A stretch of 64,000 nt of DNA from Mesorhabditis belari (lineage: Eukaryota; Nematoda; Chromadorea; Rhabditida; Rhabditidae). Positions within the stretch are counted from its first letter, which is position 1. Each line of letters begins with the position of its first letter. The stretch is from contig CAUEEP010000729.1 in NCBI GenBank assembly GCA_958450365.1, positions 868,501-932,500 of the forward strand. Reading direction: 5' to 3'. Made by a program: the position numbers and the translations under genes. The notes beneath the pieces are model-generated. The model was not told the DNA's origin. It saw only the letters and a list, made by a program, of their open reading frames with translations, and did not search any database. Of the stretch, positions 37,398 through 47,862 are shown piece by piece.

Positions 37398-37465
37398 CCA
37401 TGTCGGGTTCGAACCCTCGACCTTCCGATTAAGATAAAAGACACTTAACCAGTCAGCCACACGTG
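37398..37465 (-). tRNA. tRNA-like element, family alpha copy 2
   Basis: Minus strand: GTGTGGCTGACTGGTTAAG then GGTCGAGGGTTCGAACCC. Loop ATCTTAA would give CTT (Lys), but the flanking stem pairs poorly. Acceptor CACGTGT/ACATGG pairs 5-6 bp. Confidence 0.45.
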
Positions 37466-37525
37466 CTGATTACGGGAAAAAGTCAGAAAGTAGTCAGTAA
37501 TTGTAAGAGTAAGTAAAAAGTTGTA

Positions 37526-38150
37526 AGTAGTTTTTAGTAGGCAAATGAAATGGAAACAGTAATAAGGAAAATAGGTATATAAAAGATATTCAGCTGATAA
37601 AGATATTCAGCTGATAAATCGATCAAGAAAATGGGGAATACTGGAAAAAGCCGTAGTTTTGGGGGGTGGGACAAATGCGACCTTTTTTTTGTTGGAAAAG
37701 GCCTTAGGAAAGGTCGTAGAGCTTCGAAAATGTTTTCATAATAGGGAATCGTATGCGTAGATTCCGAATTTCGACAAATCACACCTCGCTGACACGTCAA
37801 ATTTGGGCTAAAAGGCAAAAACTGCGGAAAAGCGTTAAGTTGCGGAGTTTTTGCCTTTTAGCCCAAATTTGACGTGTCAGCGAGGTGTGATTTGTCGAAA
37901 TTCGGAATCTACGCATACGATTTCTTCAGATGGAAACATTTTCTACGGCCTTTCCTAAGGCCTTTTCCAGCAAAAAAAAAAGGTGCGCAAAAAAAAGGTC
38001 GCATTTGTCTCACCCCCGTAAGTAGTTTTTAGTAGGCAAATGAAATGGGAAACAGTAATAAGGAAAATAGCTATATAAAAGATATTCAGCTGATAAATCG
38101 ATCAAGAAAATGGGGAATAGTGATAATACTCGAAAAAGCCGTAGTTTTTA
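37526..38150. repeat. Direct repeats of about 125 bp flanking a MITE
   Basis: 37526-37660 and 38023-38150 share GTAGTTTTTAGTAGGCAAAT, AACAGTAATAAGGAAAATAG, AAAAGATATTCAGCTGAT and GAAAAAGCCGTAGTTTT. The palindromic MITE lies exactly between them. Confidence 0.85.
37661..38017. mobile_element. Complete palindromic MITE (GGTGGGACAAATGCGACC family)
   Basis: Almost perfect 357-bp inverted repeat: GGGGTGGGACAAATGCGACC at the left, its complement at the right, and inverted blocks TTGGAAAAGGCC, CGTATGCGTAGATTCC, CGCTGACACGTCAAATTTGG around a short GCGTTAAGTTGC centre. No coding. Confidence 0.85.
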
Positions 38151-38294
38151 CTAAAAATTATTTTTTTCAAAATAAACAATATCAAAAGCTTTTAAAAAGC
38201 TTGATAACTGAATATCCAATAACTAATAGTTAAATAAAAAGATATTCAGCTAATGTAATTTTAAAGCTAATCTAATTGTAATATTAATTTTGTC

Positions 38295-38820
38295 TTATTG
38301 TTTTCATTTTCGCGCAACGTCGCATTCCAATTGACGTCGCCGCCAGTTGGAGGTAGTCGATGGGAGCGCCGCGTCGTCGTTTCTTTTTCGTTTTTAAATC
38401 ATTTATTTAATTTCTTCTCGTCATCTCGTCATCTCGTCGTTTCTTTTTCGTTTTTAACTCATTTTTTCCTGCTTCGTCATCTCTTTTTCGTTTCTTTTTC
38501 GTTTTTTTCGTTTTCAAATTTGTTTTACATATATTATTGAAAATATCGCTTTACGCGATAAATTTTTTGTTGAAATGAGAAAGCAATCAATTTTCATTTG
38601 GGAGCCGACGACATCGCATTCCAATTGACGTCACCGTCATTTGAAGGTAGTCGATGGGAGTGCCGCGTCGTCGTTTCTTTTTCATTTTCAAATCATTTTT
38701 TCTCCTTCGTCGTCTCTTTTTCGTTTTCAAATCATTTTTTTCACACAGATTATTGAAAATATCGTTTTACGCGATAAATTTTTTGTTGAAATGAGAAAGC
38801 AATCAATTTCCATTTAGAGC
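38295..38820. repeat. Tandem duplication with CGTCGTTTCTTTTTCG
   Basis: Two adjacent copies of about 250 and 210 bp share CGCATTCCAATTGACGTC, GGAGGTAGTCGATGGGAG-type sequence, TCTTTTTCGTTTT runs and AAAATATCG(C/T)TTTACGCG. The ORF across it is repeat-derived. Confidence 0.75.
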
Positions 38821-38979
38821 CGAGTGGAGAATCCGGAACTTTTCGTAGCCGGACCACAATAAAGACCAAAGCTAACTGTAAGATGGTTTGCGGAGTTAAA
38901 TGGAAATAACAAAAACAAGGCTCACCTTCTGCACCGTTACAAAACTGATCTATCGTCATCACAATGAAGGCCAAAACTA

Positions 38980-39490
38980 TTGGGTTGATGCATAATTATC
39001 CGGACTTCTTTTTGCGTGCTTGTATCTTTTTTGTTTTGAAAGCTTTTTGTCTATTTCTTTTTTTTAAATATTCGTTATTCTTTAGTGAACAAAATGCGTG
39101 TCGACAATCATATCCATCTTCGCCATATCATGCTCTACCACTTCGAAAAGGGATGGTCTGCCGCAGAGTCGTTTCGCGATCTCAAAGAACTGGAGAAGCC
39201 CCAACGGACTACCACGTCAATCGATCGCTCAAAAATTGGCAAACAAATAAGATCTACAACGATTTGGATGACTTGATAGACGATGTCAATGCGTGGATTG
39301 CCTCCAAAGATCGTTTATTCTTCGCTCGTGGAATCGATCGTCTTCCAAGCAAATGGCAATCAGTTATTGATGTAGGCGGTGAATATGCTCCAGAATAATC
39401 AATTAAACATATTTTTCTAACTATTTATGTTATTTTTTGTTAAATAAAATCATTTATAAAAGAAGTCCGGATAATTATGCATCAACCCAA
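38980..39490 (+). mobile_element. Internally deleted mariner element with perfect TIRs
   Basis: 511-bp element bounded by at least 33-bp identical inverted repeats beginning TTGGGTTGATGCATAATTAT and flanked by TA duplications (38978-38979, 39491-39492). Inside, a mariner transposase N-terminus (from ATG 39094: HLRHIMLYHFEKGWSAAES) runs directly into the C-terminus in another frame (PTDYHVNRSLKNWQ, DLIDDVNAWIASKDRLFF, LPSKWQSVIDVGGEY, stop near 39397). The catalytic DDD core is gone, so it could move only if helped by an active transposase. Confidence 0.88.
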
Positions 39491-39492
39491 TA

Positions 39493-40335
39493 ATTGTATA
39501 ATGGTTTGGGGAGTTGAATGGAAACAATGAAAGCTTATTTTCTGGATCGTTACATAGCTCGCGCATAATTATCTAAAGTGATCTAATGAAATAGTTTTTT
39601 GTCGGAATATAAAAGATTAAAGAAATATATAATATTATAATATAAAAGATTAAAGAAATATATAAAATTATATCAAAAGAAATCTATGTAAAGCCTAAGC
39701 CTTTAGCAAGATTATTTCTAGCTTTAATATAGGTTTTAATACTTTTTACATAAAAACGGATGCACGATATTCAAAAAGACATTAATAAGGGATATAATTT
39801 AATTTAAAATTTAGAAATATAAATAAAGATATCACTTAAAATACAAATTTGAGATTTCTTTTAAAGTTTTGTACCAAATTTTTTGTGTGAAACAAATGAA
39901 AAAATCGAAATAAACATTGATTTACGATATTTAATCTATAAAAAGATATGGATAAATAAATAATAAATAGTAAATAAAGAGTAAATAAAGAGATTGAGTT
40001 AATGGATCAAGGTGAGCGCGCGCAGATAGGTGTGTGTCCCCCTCCATTGCCCCGCCCCTTCACCCATCTGAGCCGGCCCCGACCACCGCGACGCAACCCT
40101 TTACAGCGTGACGGTTCACCCCATTGAAAAGGCTCTCTTTCTCTCTTTTCATTCCTTTCATTCCTTTCTCTCTCTCTCTCTCTCATACACATTCTTAACC
40201 TCTTGATTCCTCTCTTTCCCTGCGCAAGTTCCCCCACTAACACCTAGTTCTTGTGCAAAGGTTTACAGAAAAGATTGGGGCGAACTGGGAAACTGGTATT
40301 GCTGATTACATTTCCTTCTTTTCTTCTGGCAACTT
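39493..40335. other. Intergenic, nothing recognised
   Basis: AT-rich to about 40000, then GC-richer with a (CT)n run at 40165-40185. No supported gene. Confidence 0.4.
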
Positions 40336-40434
40336 AGGGGATCGGATAGCTCAATGGTTAGAGTGATTACATCAAAGCCAGAGCCATCAAGCAAGCCAAA
40401 AAGCATAGGTCGATGGTTCAATCCCCTAAATCGA
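40336..40434 (+). tRNA. tRNA-like element, family eta copy 2
   Basis: GGATAGCTCAATGGTTAGAG and a distant B box GGTCGATGGTTCAATCCCC; ends GGGGAT/ATCCCC-like pair weakly. About 25 extra bases lie in the middle. Similar to 247-330. Confidence 0.4.
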
Positions 40435-41875
40435 CTTTTTCTTTCTCTTCTTGGCTTCATTTGTCCAATGTTTTCAAAACAAAAAACTCCAATTCGAATT
40501 GATGATGATGTTCTGCGCGCGAGGCAGGATTTGGGGGAAAGAGATGGGGCCTAGTGGGGTAACCCGGGCAACTGTCACCCCTGTGCTTTCCTGTCCTCTG
40601 CTGCCCTCTCCTGTCCTCTCCTGTCCTACTCCCCAATCCCCTCCAATCTTCAGCACCCCCCACCGAGGTCCATTTGTTGTCGTCTTCCTTCACCCCAAAT
40701 TTCACCTCCACCCCGACAACCATTCATCCCCATTCCCTTATGGATTCGGCGATTATAGAAAAGCCTCAAAATTCTCTTGGATTATAAAAGAGAAGAGAAA
40801 AATAGATAAAATGTTAAAGAAGAAGAAAAGGATCGGAAATAGCGATCAAATTTTTGCGATCAAATTTCTACAGAAACGAGTTCACATACGATGAGCATCC
40901 TCTCCGGAGTCAAACCCTGATCCTCCGTTACTTGAGTGCTAAATTTACATTTAAAGTTTTTGAATAAAAGAGCTTTGATTCAATTTGGATCGAAGTGAGA
41001 TCAAACCTCAGTCTTCAACGATCAACGACGCTTTTCACCTCCGATCAACGATGCTATTAGATTAGAATTAGAGGGTGTTCCTCGCGAGTAAGGTGAGGAT
41101 TACTCGAGTAAAATTCGCATGAATAGTTTTTACTCGATTAATTGGTCTTTTGATCGAGTAGCTACGAGTAAATCCTCTTTACACGTCGAGTAAATTGAAT
41201 ATCTTTATATTTGACGGGAATTTCTTTATTTAATCAATTAAACAACTGAATATCTTTAAATTTAACGGGATTTTTCATCAAATCAATTAAACAACTGAAT
41301 ATCTTTAAATTTGACGAGAATTTTTCATTAAACAACTGAATATCTTTAAAAGAAGTTATATATAAGGCAGCGCTCGTCATTTTTGCGTCATTTTTTTTTG
41401 CGATAATTTTCGCCTCATTTTTTTTTTTGCAATAATTTTCGCGAAGATAATTTTTCTCAAATCTCAAATTTTTCTTTTTTCTGTGCGCTTTAAAAAAACG
41501 CATTACTCACAAGGAATATTATAATATATTATATTATAGAAATAAGAACTAAATAATCGATAAATTTTGACAAAACGAGAGACAGGCTAGAAGAAAAAAA
41601 ACAAGGAGAAGAGACTATTTGAGAAAAACTATTTGAATGAAAGGGAAGAGTCTCCTTGGCGCTTTCCAGGACTCATCTCTCTGGAAAAGGAAAAGGAAAA
41701 AGAAAGAAAACAAAAGTGAAAAGTGGGAAAGAAAAAAGTGGACACAAATTCGGGAAAGACTCGAATTTCTCTCCCATTCATGGTTTGAGAAATCCCCGTA
41801 AAATGAGTTGAGTTTTGAGAAAGGGAAAGTGCCATCACCTTTGAGATTATAGATTCAAAATTGGAACGCTTTACA
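40435..41875. other. Intergenic; possible tRNA 3' fragment
   Basis: A minus-strand stretch at about 40888-40940 ends GGGTTTGACTCC, a B-box-like half tRNA. TTAAACAACTGAATATCTTTA repeats occur at 41225-41350. Nothing else supported. Confidence 0.3.
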
Positions 41876-41998
41876 TGCTTGAGGCTGAGGCTGAGGCTGA
41901 GGCTGAGGCTGAGGCTGAGGCTGAGGCTGAGGCTGAGGCTGAGGCTGAGGCTGAGGCTGAGGCTGAGGCTGAGGCTGAGGCTGAGGCTGACGCTGACG
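41876..41998. repeat. (GAGGCT)n hexanucleotide array
   Basis: About 20 perfect tandem GAGGCT copies, with the last two changed to GACGCT. Confidence 0.95.
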
Positions 41999-42564
41999 AA
42001 TTGAACGCTTTACACGATGGGAAAGAGTTTGTTTAGAGTTTAGTTAGTTAGAGAAAACTTCGATTTTTATTTAAACTATTGAAAACGTTTAATTGTTTCT
42101 TTGCAAAATTACTTTGAAATTCTTGTTTTTATGGCTTTTTTTGAAAAGCACAAAGGCGAAAATCCAAAAAATTCGAGCAATTCAATGAACAATTTGAACT
42201 CTTTCTTCAACAAAAACCTTTAGATGTTAATAGGAAAAAAAAGAAAGAACGCAAAAAGCATATAGCCAAATTCTTTAAAAACAATCTATTTAGTCAATCT
42301 TTTTAAGTCAAACAAATTTATCGAAACGAGTTTACGCTTGGATTTTCTTAGATCCACAATTGATTCTAGTTGATTCACAATTGATTTCTTAGATCCACAA
42401 TTGATTCTAGTTCTATTTGCAGTAGAAATCTAATAAAGTAGATTATAAAGAAGATAATAAAGAAGAAAAGCTAATAAACTAAAGCTAATAAAGCAAAGAA
42501 ATCATTGAAAATCTAATCTAAAAAAATGGCAAAAGGCAAAAGGCAAAAAAAATGACAAAGAATT

Positions 42565-42644
42565 TCGGAGGGAAATTGAACCCGGACCCTCTGCTTGACC
42601 TTCCGCCCAGCCGCCAGCTGCTTTACCACTGAGCTATTCGGGCT
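42565..42644 (-). tRNA. tRNA-like element, family epsilon copy 2
   Basis: Minus strand: AATAGCTCAGTGGTAAAGC and a B box GGGTTCAATTTCCC with one extra T. The variable region GTCAAGCAGAGGGTC is long, like 30001-30080. Confidence 0.4.
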
Positions 42645-42799
42645 TGGCTGACGGAGAAGAAATAAGAAAGACAAAGAAGAAAGAGAAGGGAAATCATATG
42701 TAAACCATTTGATCCAAGTGAATGAATTATTTTGTTTCTTTGCTTTAATTGCTTTAGTTTAAATAAATCCAGAGCTGAAATCCACTGGAATTTGATTTT

Positions 42800-43290
42800 C
42801 TTTAGGCAAAGCAAGCCAAAGCAAGACTAAAGCAAGACTAAAGCAAGCCAAAGCAAGCCAAAGCAAGCCAAATCAAGACTAAAGCAAGCCAAAGCAAGCC
42901 AAAGCAAGCCAAAGCAAGCCTAAAGCAAGCCAAAGCAAGCCAAAGCAAGACTAAAGCAAGCCAAAGCAAGCCAAAGCAACATAAGCCAAAGAATATTGTT
43001 TCATTCATGTCAGTTTCATCAATATTGATATGAATTTGTTTTAAACAAGATCCACTACTGAGAATTTTGAGATAACTCATTCTATTTATTGGTAAAAGTA
43101 AAGGCGAACACTAGAACTAGAAAAAGGAAAGGAAAGAGAAGAAAGAAAAAGAAATGGAAAGAAATGAAAAGAAATGAAAAGAAAGAAAAAGAAACGAAAA
43201 GAAATGAAAAGAAATGAAAAGAAAGAAAAAGAAAGAAAAGAAATGAAAAGAAACGAAAAGAAATGAAAAGAAATGAAAAGAAAAGCTTAT
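42800..43290. repeat. AAGCAAGCCA and GAAAAGAAAT arrays
   Basis: A 10-bp AAGCAAGCCA repeat (42805-42990) and, after a short gap, GAAAAGAAAT/GAAAGAAAAA repeats (43120-43285). ORFs here are Leu/Ala/Cys- or Phe/Ser-rich shadows. Confidence 0.85.
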
Positions 43291-43904
43291 GGAATCTTTC
43301 AAATCCATCTACTGTAAGCTGAAATGTGATTTCTCTTTTATCATTCAATGATTTTGAATAAATTTTCCATTCGATACACTTCATTAATTTCATTTTAAAT
43401 CACTGAAATTGATAAAATAAGTTGTAAAATGAAAAGGAAACAAGAAAAAAACGTATAGATTTTTAAATCTAGAAAAAGTTTCCCTACTAAAACGAGATTT
43501 TCAGTCGATTGATCAAGTAATTTACAGGTCTCTAAAGCTTTTGACTATACCAGAAGGGATGGGTTTACATTTTTGAGCGCAGAGGACAAGACAGTAAGCT
43601 ACAAACGTACTTCTTCTGCTTCTCTTCTTTAGACAAATGGTTAAAATAAACTAGCCAATGAGTTCTAGGATGCTGAAAATCCTTGGGCACTCAAAAATAT
43701 TAAATAATATTAAAAACATTTATATTAAATAATATTAAAAATTATATTAAATCTCATTTAGAAATCATTTACAGAACAAAAGAAAAACCAACTGGAGAGA
43801 TGTTCTTTCTGTGGGTGCACAATCGTTCTCCTTCTGGCATACGGAGTCGGCCTAAGGGTCTTCCCTTTTCGAACCCGCCCATCGAACGGCAACCCCTAGC
43901 TCAG

Positions 43905-44150
43905 GCCAGATGCCAGATGGAAAGCGATTGCGCGCGCATACAAAGAACGCGCGTACAAAGAACGTTTCGCCACAATGGTTTTTGCCTTGTTCTGTGTGCC
44001 AGATGGAGAACGATTAGGCGCGCGTACAAAGAACATTTCGCCACAATGGTTTTCCCTTATTCTGTGTGCTAGATGGAGAGCGATTGCGCGCGCGTACAAA
44101 GAACATTTCGTCACAATGGTTTTCCCTTATTCTGTGTGCTAGAAAGGGTG
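43905..44150. repeat. Three tandem 70-bp units (CGCCACAATGGTTTT)
   Basis: Three copies of AGATGGA(G/A)A(A/G)CGATT, GCGCGCGTACAAAGAAC, TTTCG(C/T)CACAATGGTTTT and TTCTGTGTGC. The last runs into CTAGAAAGGGTGCGTTTAGCAC, which resembles the hairpin family. Confidence 0.8.
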
Positions 44151-44590
44151 CGTTTAGCACTGTCGAATGGTCGATATCGATTCGAAAATGTTGACAGAAA
44201 TGCATTTATTTCTTCTAAAGTCCTTGATCCTTTTTGTTCCCAAGCACACATGTGTCCGATTGGCTGAATGGCACTTTCGGGGGAGTTTGTTGAGAGTTTT
44301 GACAGAAAGGAGACTCCTATAAACCGAGAATGAAATGTCTCATCTGCAAGAGATCGAGTAAAGACTTCAGCGTACAACTTTTACAAATCTTATCGTTAGA
44401 GAATCAATTTATAAAGAAAATTTTCTTCTCAAAATCCTAATGAAATAGAAAATTACCGTAATCCAGTTCAAGCTAACGCCTGGGTTACTGTAAGCTTTAC
44501 CTTAAAAGAAAGAGCTTTTTCGTTCTTCATTCAACAAATGCACGAATTAACCAAGACTTTCTGGACAACCTAAGTAAAGGCAAAAGAATT

Positions 44591-44675
44591 TGCCGCCAGC
44601 AGGGGTCGAACCTGCGACCTTGGGCTATCTAGACGAGTATTAGACCCACGCTCTAACCGACTGAGCTATGGCGGC
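44591..44675 (-). tRNA. trnI-AAU: tRNA-Ile(AAT) with 11-nt intron, copy 1
   Basis: Full cloverleaf on the minus strand: acceptor GCCGCCA/TGGCGGC (7 bp), D arm GCTCAGTCGGTTAGAGC, anticodon stem TGGGT/GCCCA with loop CUAAUA-A, T arm GCAGGTTCGACCCCTGC, discriminator A. The 11-nt intron CTCGTCTAGAT sits at the canonical 37/38 position. Anticodon AAT (read as IAU) gives isoleucine. Without the intron it is 74 nt. Confidence 0.88.
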
Positions 44676-44745
44676 AGGGTCGCGAGGGGGGAAATTACAA
44701 AGAAAAGGGGTCTGGGTCGTTTTTTTGTGAAATGGCAAAACGATT

Positions 44746-44830
44746 TGCCGCCAGCAGGGGTCGAACCTGCGACCTTGGGCTATCTAGACGAATATTAGAC
44801 CCACGCTCTAACCGACTGAGCTATGGCGGC
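44746..44830 (-). tRNA. trnI-AAU: tRNA-Ile(AAT) with 11-nt intron, copy 2
   Basis: Tandem copy 155 bp away, same orientation, identical mature sequence. One base differs in the intron (TTCGTCTAGAT), so the mature tRNA is conserved while the intron drifts. Confidence 0.88.
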
Positions 44831-44990
44831 ACGTTGACGGCGGGGCGAAATTGCAGCTAAAAAGGCACGGGGACGTTTTTCGTGATAAGCGGTTGTTAGA
44901 GCAATGCATTTGTCAGGCAAGGCCAGGTAGGAGCCAGGTTGGTTAGACAAGAAGTAAGGCATAAGGTAGCACCTGATGACAATGGGATCT

Positions 44991-45073
44991 GTGTGGGTGT
45001 AGCTCATTGGTAGAGCTTTCGAGCGGGAAGTGAGAGGCAATCGGCAGGTGGGGGTCCGAATCCCGGGGCCGGC
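44991..45073 (+). tRNA. tRNA-like element, degenerate
   Basis: GTGTAGCTCATTGGTAGAGC is a good A box/D arm, but the B box is altered (GGGTCCGAATCCC) and the middle is enlarged. Probably a pseudogene. Confidence 0.4.
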
Positions 45074-45509
45074 AATCTTTTAGATTCCCAGTCCCAGAAA
45101 AAGGATCAACTGTCGTACTATAAGAAATGAAAATGAAAGAATTGGGAATGAAAGAAATAGAAATGTCTCATTGTCAGGGCACAAAGAGCACTCTAGAGCT
45201 TAAATAGGAAACGCTGCAAAGTAAAGCAAAGCTTTAGAACTGAAAGATTGGATAATTTAAATTAGATTCTTATCTACTGCTTTCTTAGGGGAAAATCTAG
45301 GTTTTAAGGTTTAAAAAAAACGAGTTTCCCAGTGAATCAATTAGGTATTTTTTGGAGAAAAAAGGTGTGATTTTCAGAGAGTTTTTCATTTGTTTTGATA
45401 GGCTTTGTGGTTGAGAGACCGATCAACCCTCATAAAGCCCTCATAGCTGTTTGACAGTCATAGTCATAGCGTTATAGTCATAGCGATAGTCATAGCGTTA
45501 TAGTCATAG

Positions 45510-45570
45510 CGTCATAGCCGATTGGAGTTCTTGTATCATAGTCGAGAGGTCCAGGGTTCAATCCCGGCAG
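45510..45570 (+). tRNA. tRNA-like element, family alpha copy 3, truncated
   Basis: Matches 69-134 (CATAGCCGATTGG ... GTCGAGAGGTCCAGGGTTCAATCCCGGCA) with part of the D loop lost. Preceded by GTCATAGCGTTATA repeats (45465-45515). Confidence 0.4.
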
Positions 45571-45712
45571 CTAATCTAGCTTTTTCTAGCTTTCGTCGGC
45601 TTCTTTTTCCTATATAGATGGATTTCTTTCTTCCTTACGCCTCGTTTTGTTTCGGCGTGAGCTTTCTGAAAGCATTTCTATTATTTCTTTCAGTGATACG
45701 ATAACGATATCG

Positions 45713-45830
45713 CTCTTTGTGCTTTCCCTCATAAACAAACGATTTCTGGTGCACTGAACTCTTGATTCTCTTCTTTATTCTTCAATTCCTCATTTAAAAC
45801 GCAAGCATTGGTGCACCAGAAAGGATGTGT
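45713..45830. mobile_element. TACTTTGTGC-family hairpin, degenerate
   Basis: CTTTGTGCTTTCCCTCATAAAC, TTTCTGGTGCACTGAA and the inverted AACGCAAGCATTGGTGCACCAG resemble the hairpins at 34290-35110. Confidence 0.5.
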
Positions 45831-47320
45831 AGCTACAAAGAAAGGGTAGTTACCATGTAAATTTCACAAGAGAATGCTCAATAAGGCTGGGATCCATAGA
45901 CAGATCTAATCCATAGACAAATCTAAACGCTGAGCTTGGTCTATCGATAAATACAAGAATTTTACTTGATTGAAACTATTATCGTATTAAAAAGCTAAGC
46001 CTGAACATAAAGCTGAACTGAAAAGTAAGCCTGAACTAACAGAACTAGCAGAAAATTTAAATCAAAAGAGTCTAAACTTGATTCAAAAGCCTAGTCGATT
46101 CAAAAGAAAAAGTACAAATAAATTCTCGTTTGACACCCGAGATTTCTCGAGGTTAAAGAGAAGAAAGTGTTTTGCAATTCTTGGAGAAGAGACAGTCGAA
46201 AGTGAAGAAGAGAAGAAAAGTGAAAGAAATGTGGAAAAGAAAAAGAGAGATGAGCCCCCATTTTGGTATCTCGTGCATATCTTATTTATCCCCCATCGAA
46301 AAGAAACGAAAAGAAAAGATGGGGAAAAAGAGAAGAAATTCATCGAAAATGCATCAGGATATGTAGGGCATCTTCGGGGAATCTTTCCCCTTCTCCAATT
46401 CCTTTTCCCTTTTCCAATTCCTTTTCCCACAGTCAAGAATCGAATGTTTTCCTTGATCTGTTTTCTAAAACGTATCCTCGACTACCGTAATCTCGACAGA
46501 AACAAGTTTTCTGCTGTATCTGCTGTATCTGCTGTTCAATCGAGGATTACGCTAGAATTTCCAAAATTACTGTAGCCTGGTCACCAGCCTACTGGTAGCT
46601 TTTGCGCACTTTTTAGAAAGCAGTTTTTGTAGCTTACTAGTGTCCAGGCTACAGTAGCCTACCGTAATCTCAATAGCTGGTGCTCAATGATACACTAGAT
46701 ACAGTAATCCATGAAATTCTACCGTAATCCTATCACATTACGGTAGCTTTTAGAAGATACTTTTTAGAAAACGTCTTTCATTCAAAAGTTACCCACTCTA
46801 CACAGGGTACGGTAGCTTTTTCGCACTTTTTAGAAAGCACCCTTTGTAAAGGCAGACAATTTCAGGCTAGAATTCAGCTTTAAAGTGGATTCACTGCAAT
46901 ATTACCGTATCTCATAAAAACAAATCAAAAAGAGACAAAAAAGAGACCTAACGATCAAGCATAGACACATGTAATCGACGTAATCAACGACAAGAAAAAA
47001 AGTTTTCTCGAGTGATTTGTGCGCGAAAAAAGAATAGCACACATGACGATGGTATTGGCGGCGCTTTTCTCTGGAGTTTTGAAGTGATTCGAGAGAAAAG
47101 ATTGGTGATAAAGCTCTCGACAAAATCCCTCTTCACTCATCAAAGCTCACTCGGGCAATCATCAACATTGCCTGTACACTGAGAAAAAGCGATTTTCTAA
47201 TTCGATTAAGCCATTACATCATCAAAAGTTAAATCTTCGATTTTACCGTAACCGTTCAATAGAAGATACGATTAGATGGCTCGTCTTTACAAAAATAATA
47301 TCATGAGTGTTTAATTTCGA
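45831..47320. other. Intergenic, no convincing gene
   Basis: A 165-residue ORF at 46078-46575 is Lys/Glu/Arg- then Phe/Pro-rich, overlaps equally long ORFs in other frames and shows no domain. GGTAGCTTTT(T/G)CGCACTTTTTAGAAAG repeats occur at 46590 and 46810, and TACCGTAATCTCGAC at 46483. Confidence 0.4.
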
Positions 47321-47525
47321 AAAATCCATAACAACACCTCCAATTTGGATACGATTCGTGAATCAAAGAGATAATCCTCCCTTTTGCGAGTTGCTCCGGA
47401 AACACTCGCTCGGATTTGCGGAAGACCCACACGAAATTCCTTCCGACTTGACAAATCGTTTAGTCCGATTAAGCACTCTAACCGCTCATTTGATCGATAT
47501 TCTAGAACGTAAAGGCACCTGAAAA
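47307..47525 (+). pseudogene. Orphan ORF between direct repeats
   Basis: A 71-residue ORF; its latter part (CELLRKHSLGFAEDP, EIPSDLTNRLVRLSTL, AHLIDILERKGT) reads like ordinary protein rather than low complexity, but no family is recognised. A 50-bp direct repeat (AAATCCATAACAACACCTCC...) lies at its start (47324-47378) and beyond its end (47637-47692). It may be a gene scrap carried by a repeat, or a real last exon whose upstream part is missing. Confidence 0.35.
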
Positions 47526-47862
47526 TAGATACAAAAAAAAATTCTAATGTTATAAAATTATGCATATATAACTTCTATTTTAATACCCAACCATTGAACG
47601 CCTAAAATTTACAACAAAAATTTCAACACACCAGGAAAATCCATAACAACACCTCCAATTTGGATATGATGCGTGAATTAAAGATATAGATAAAAAAAAA
47701 CACTTTTAAACAGACAAAATATAGAACTTTTTCAATGAGAATGAGAACAAAATGCACGTATTAAATTAAAAGCCAGACATTGAGAAAAGACAAAAACAAA
47801 CTTTTAGGGCTACAAGAGTGCAAACAGGTTTCAATCCTAAAAATGCTAAAAATCGTGAAGTA

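Noticed and set aside
46078..46575. 165-residue ORF
   Set aside because: Low-complexity, antisense ORF of similar length, no splice or domain support.
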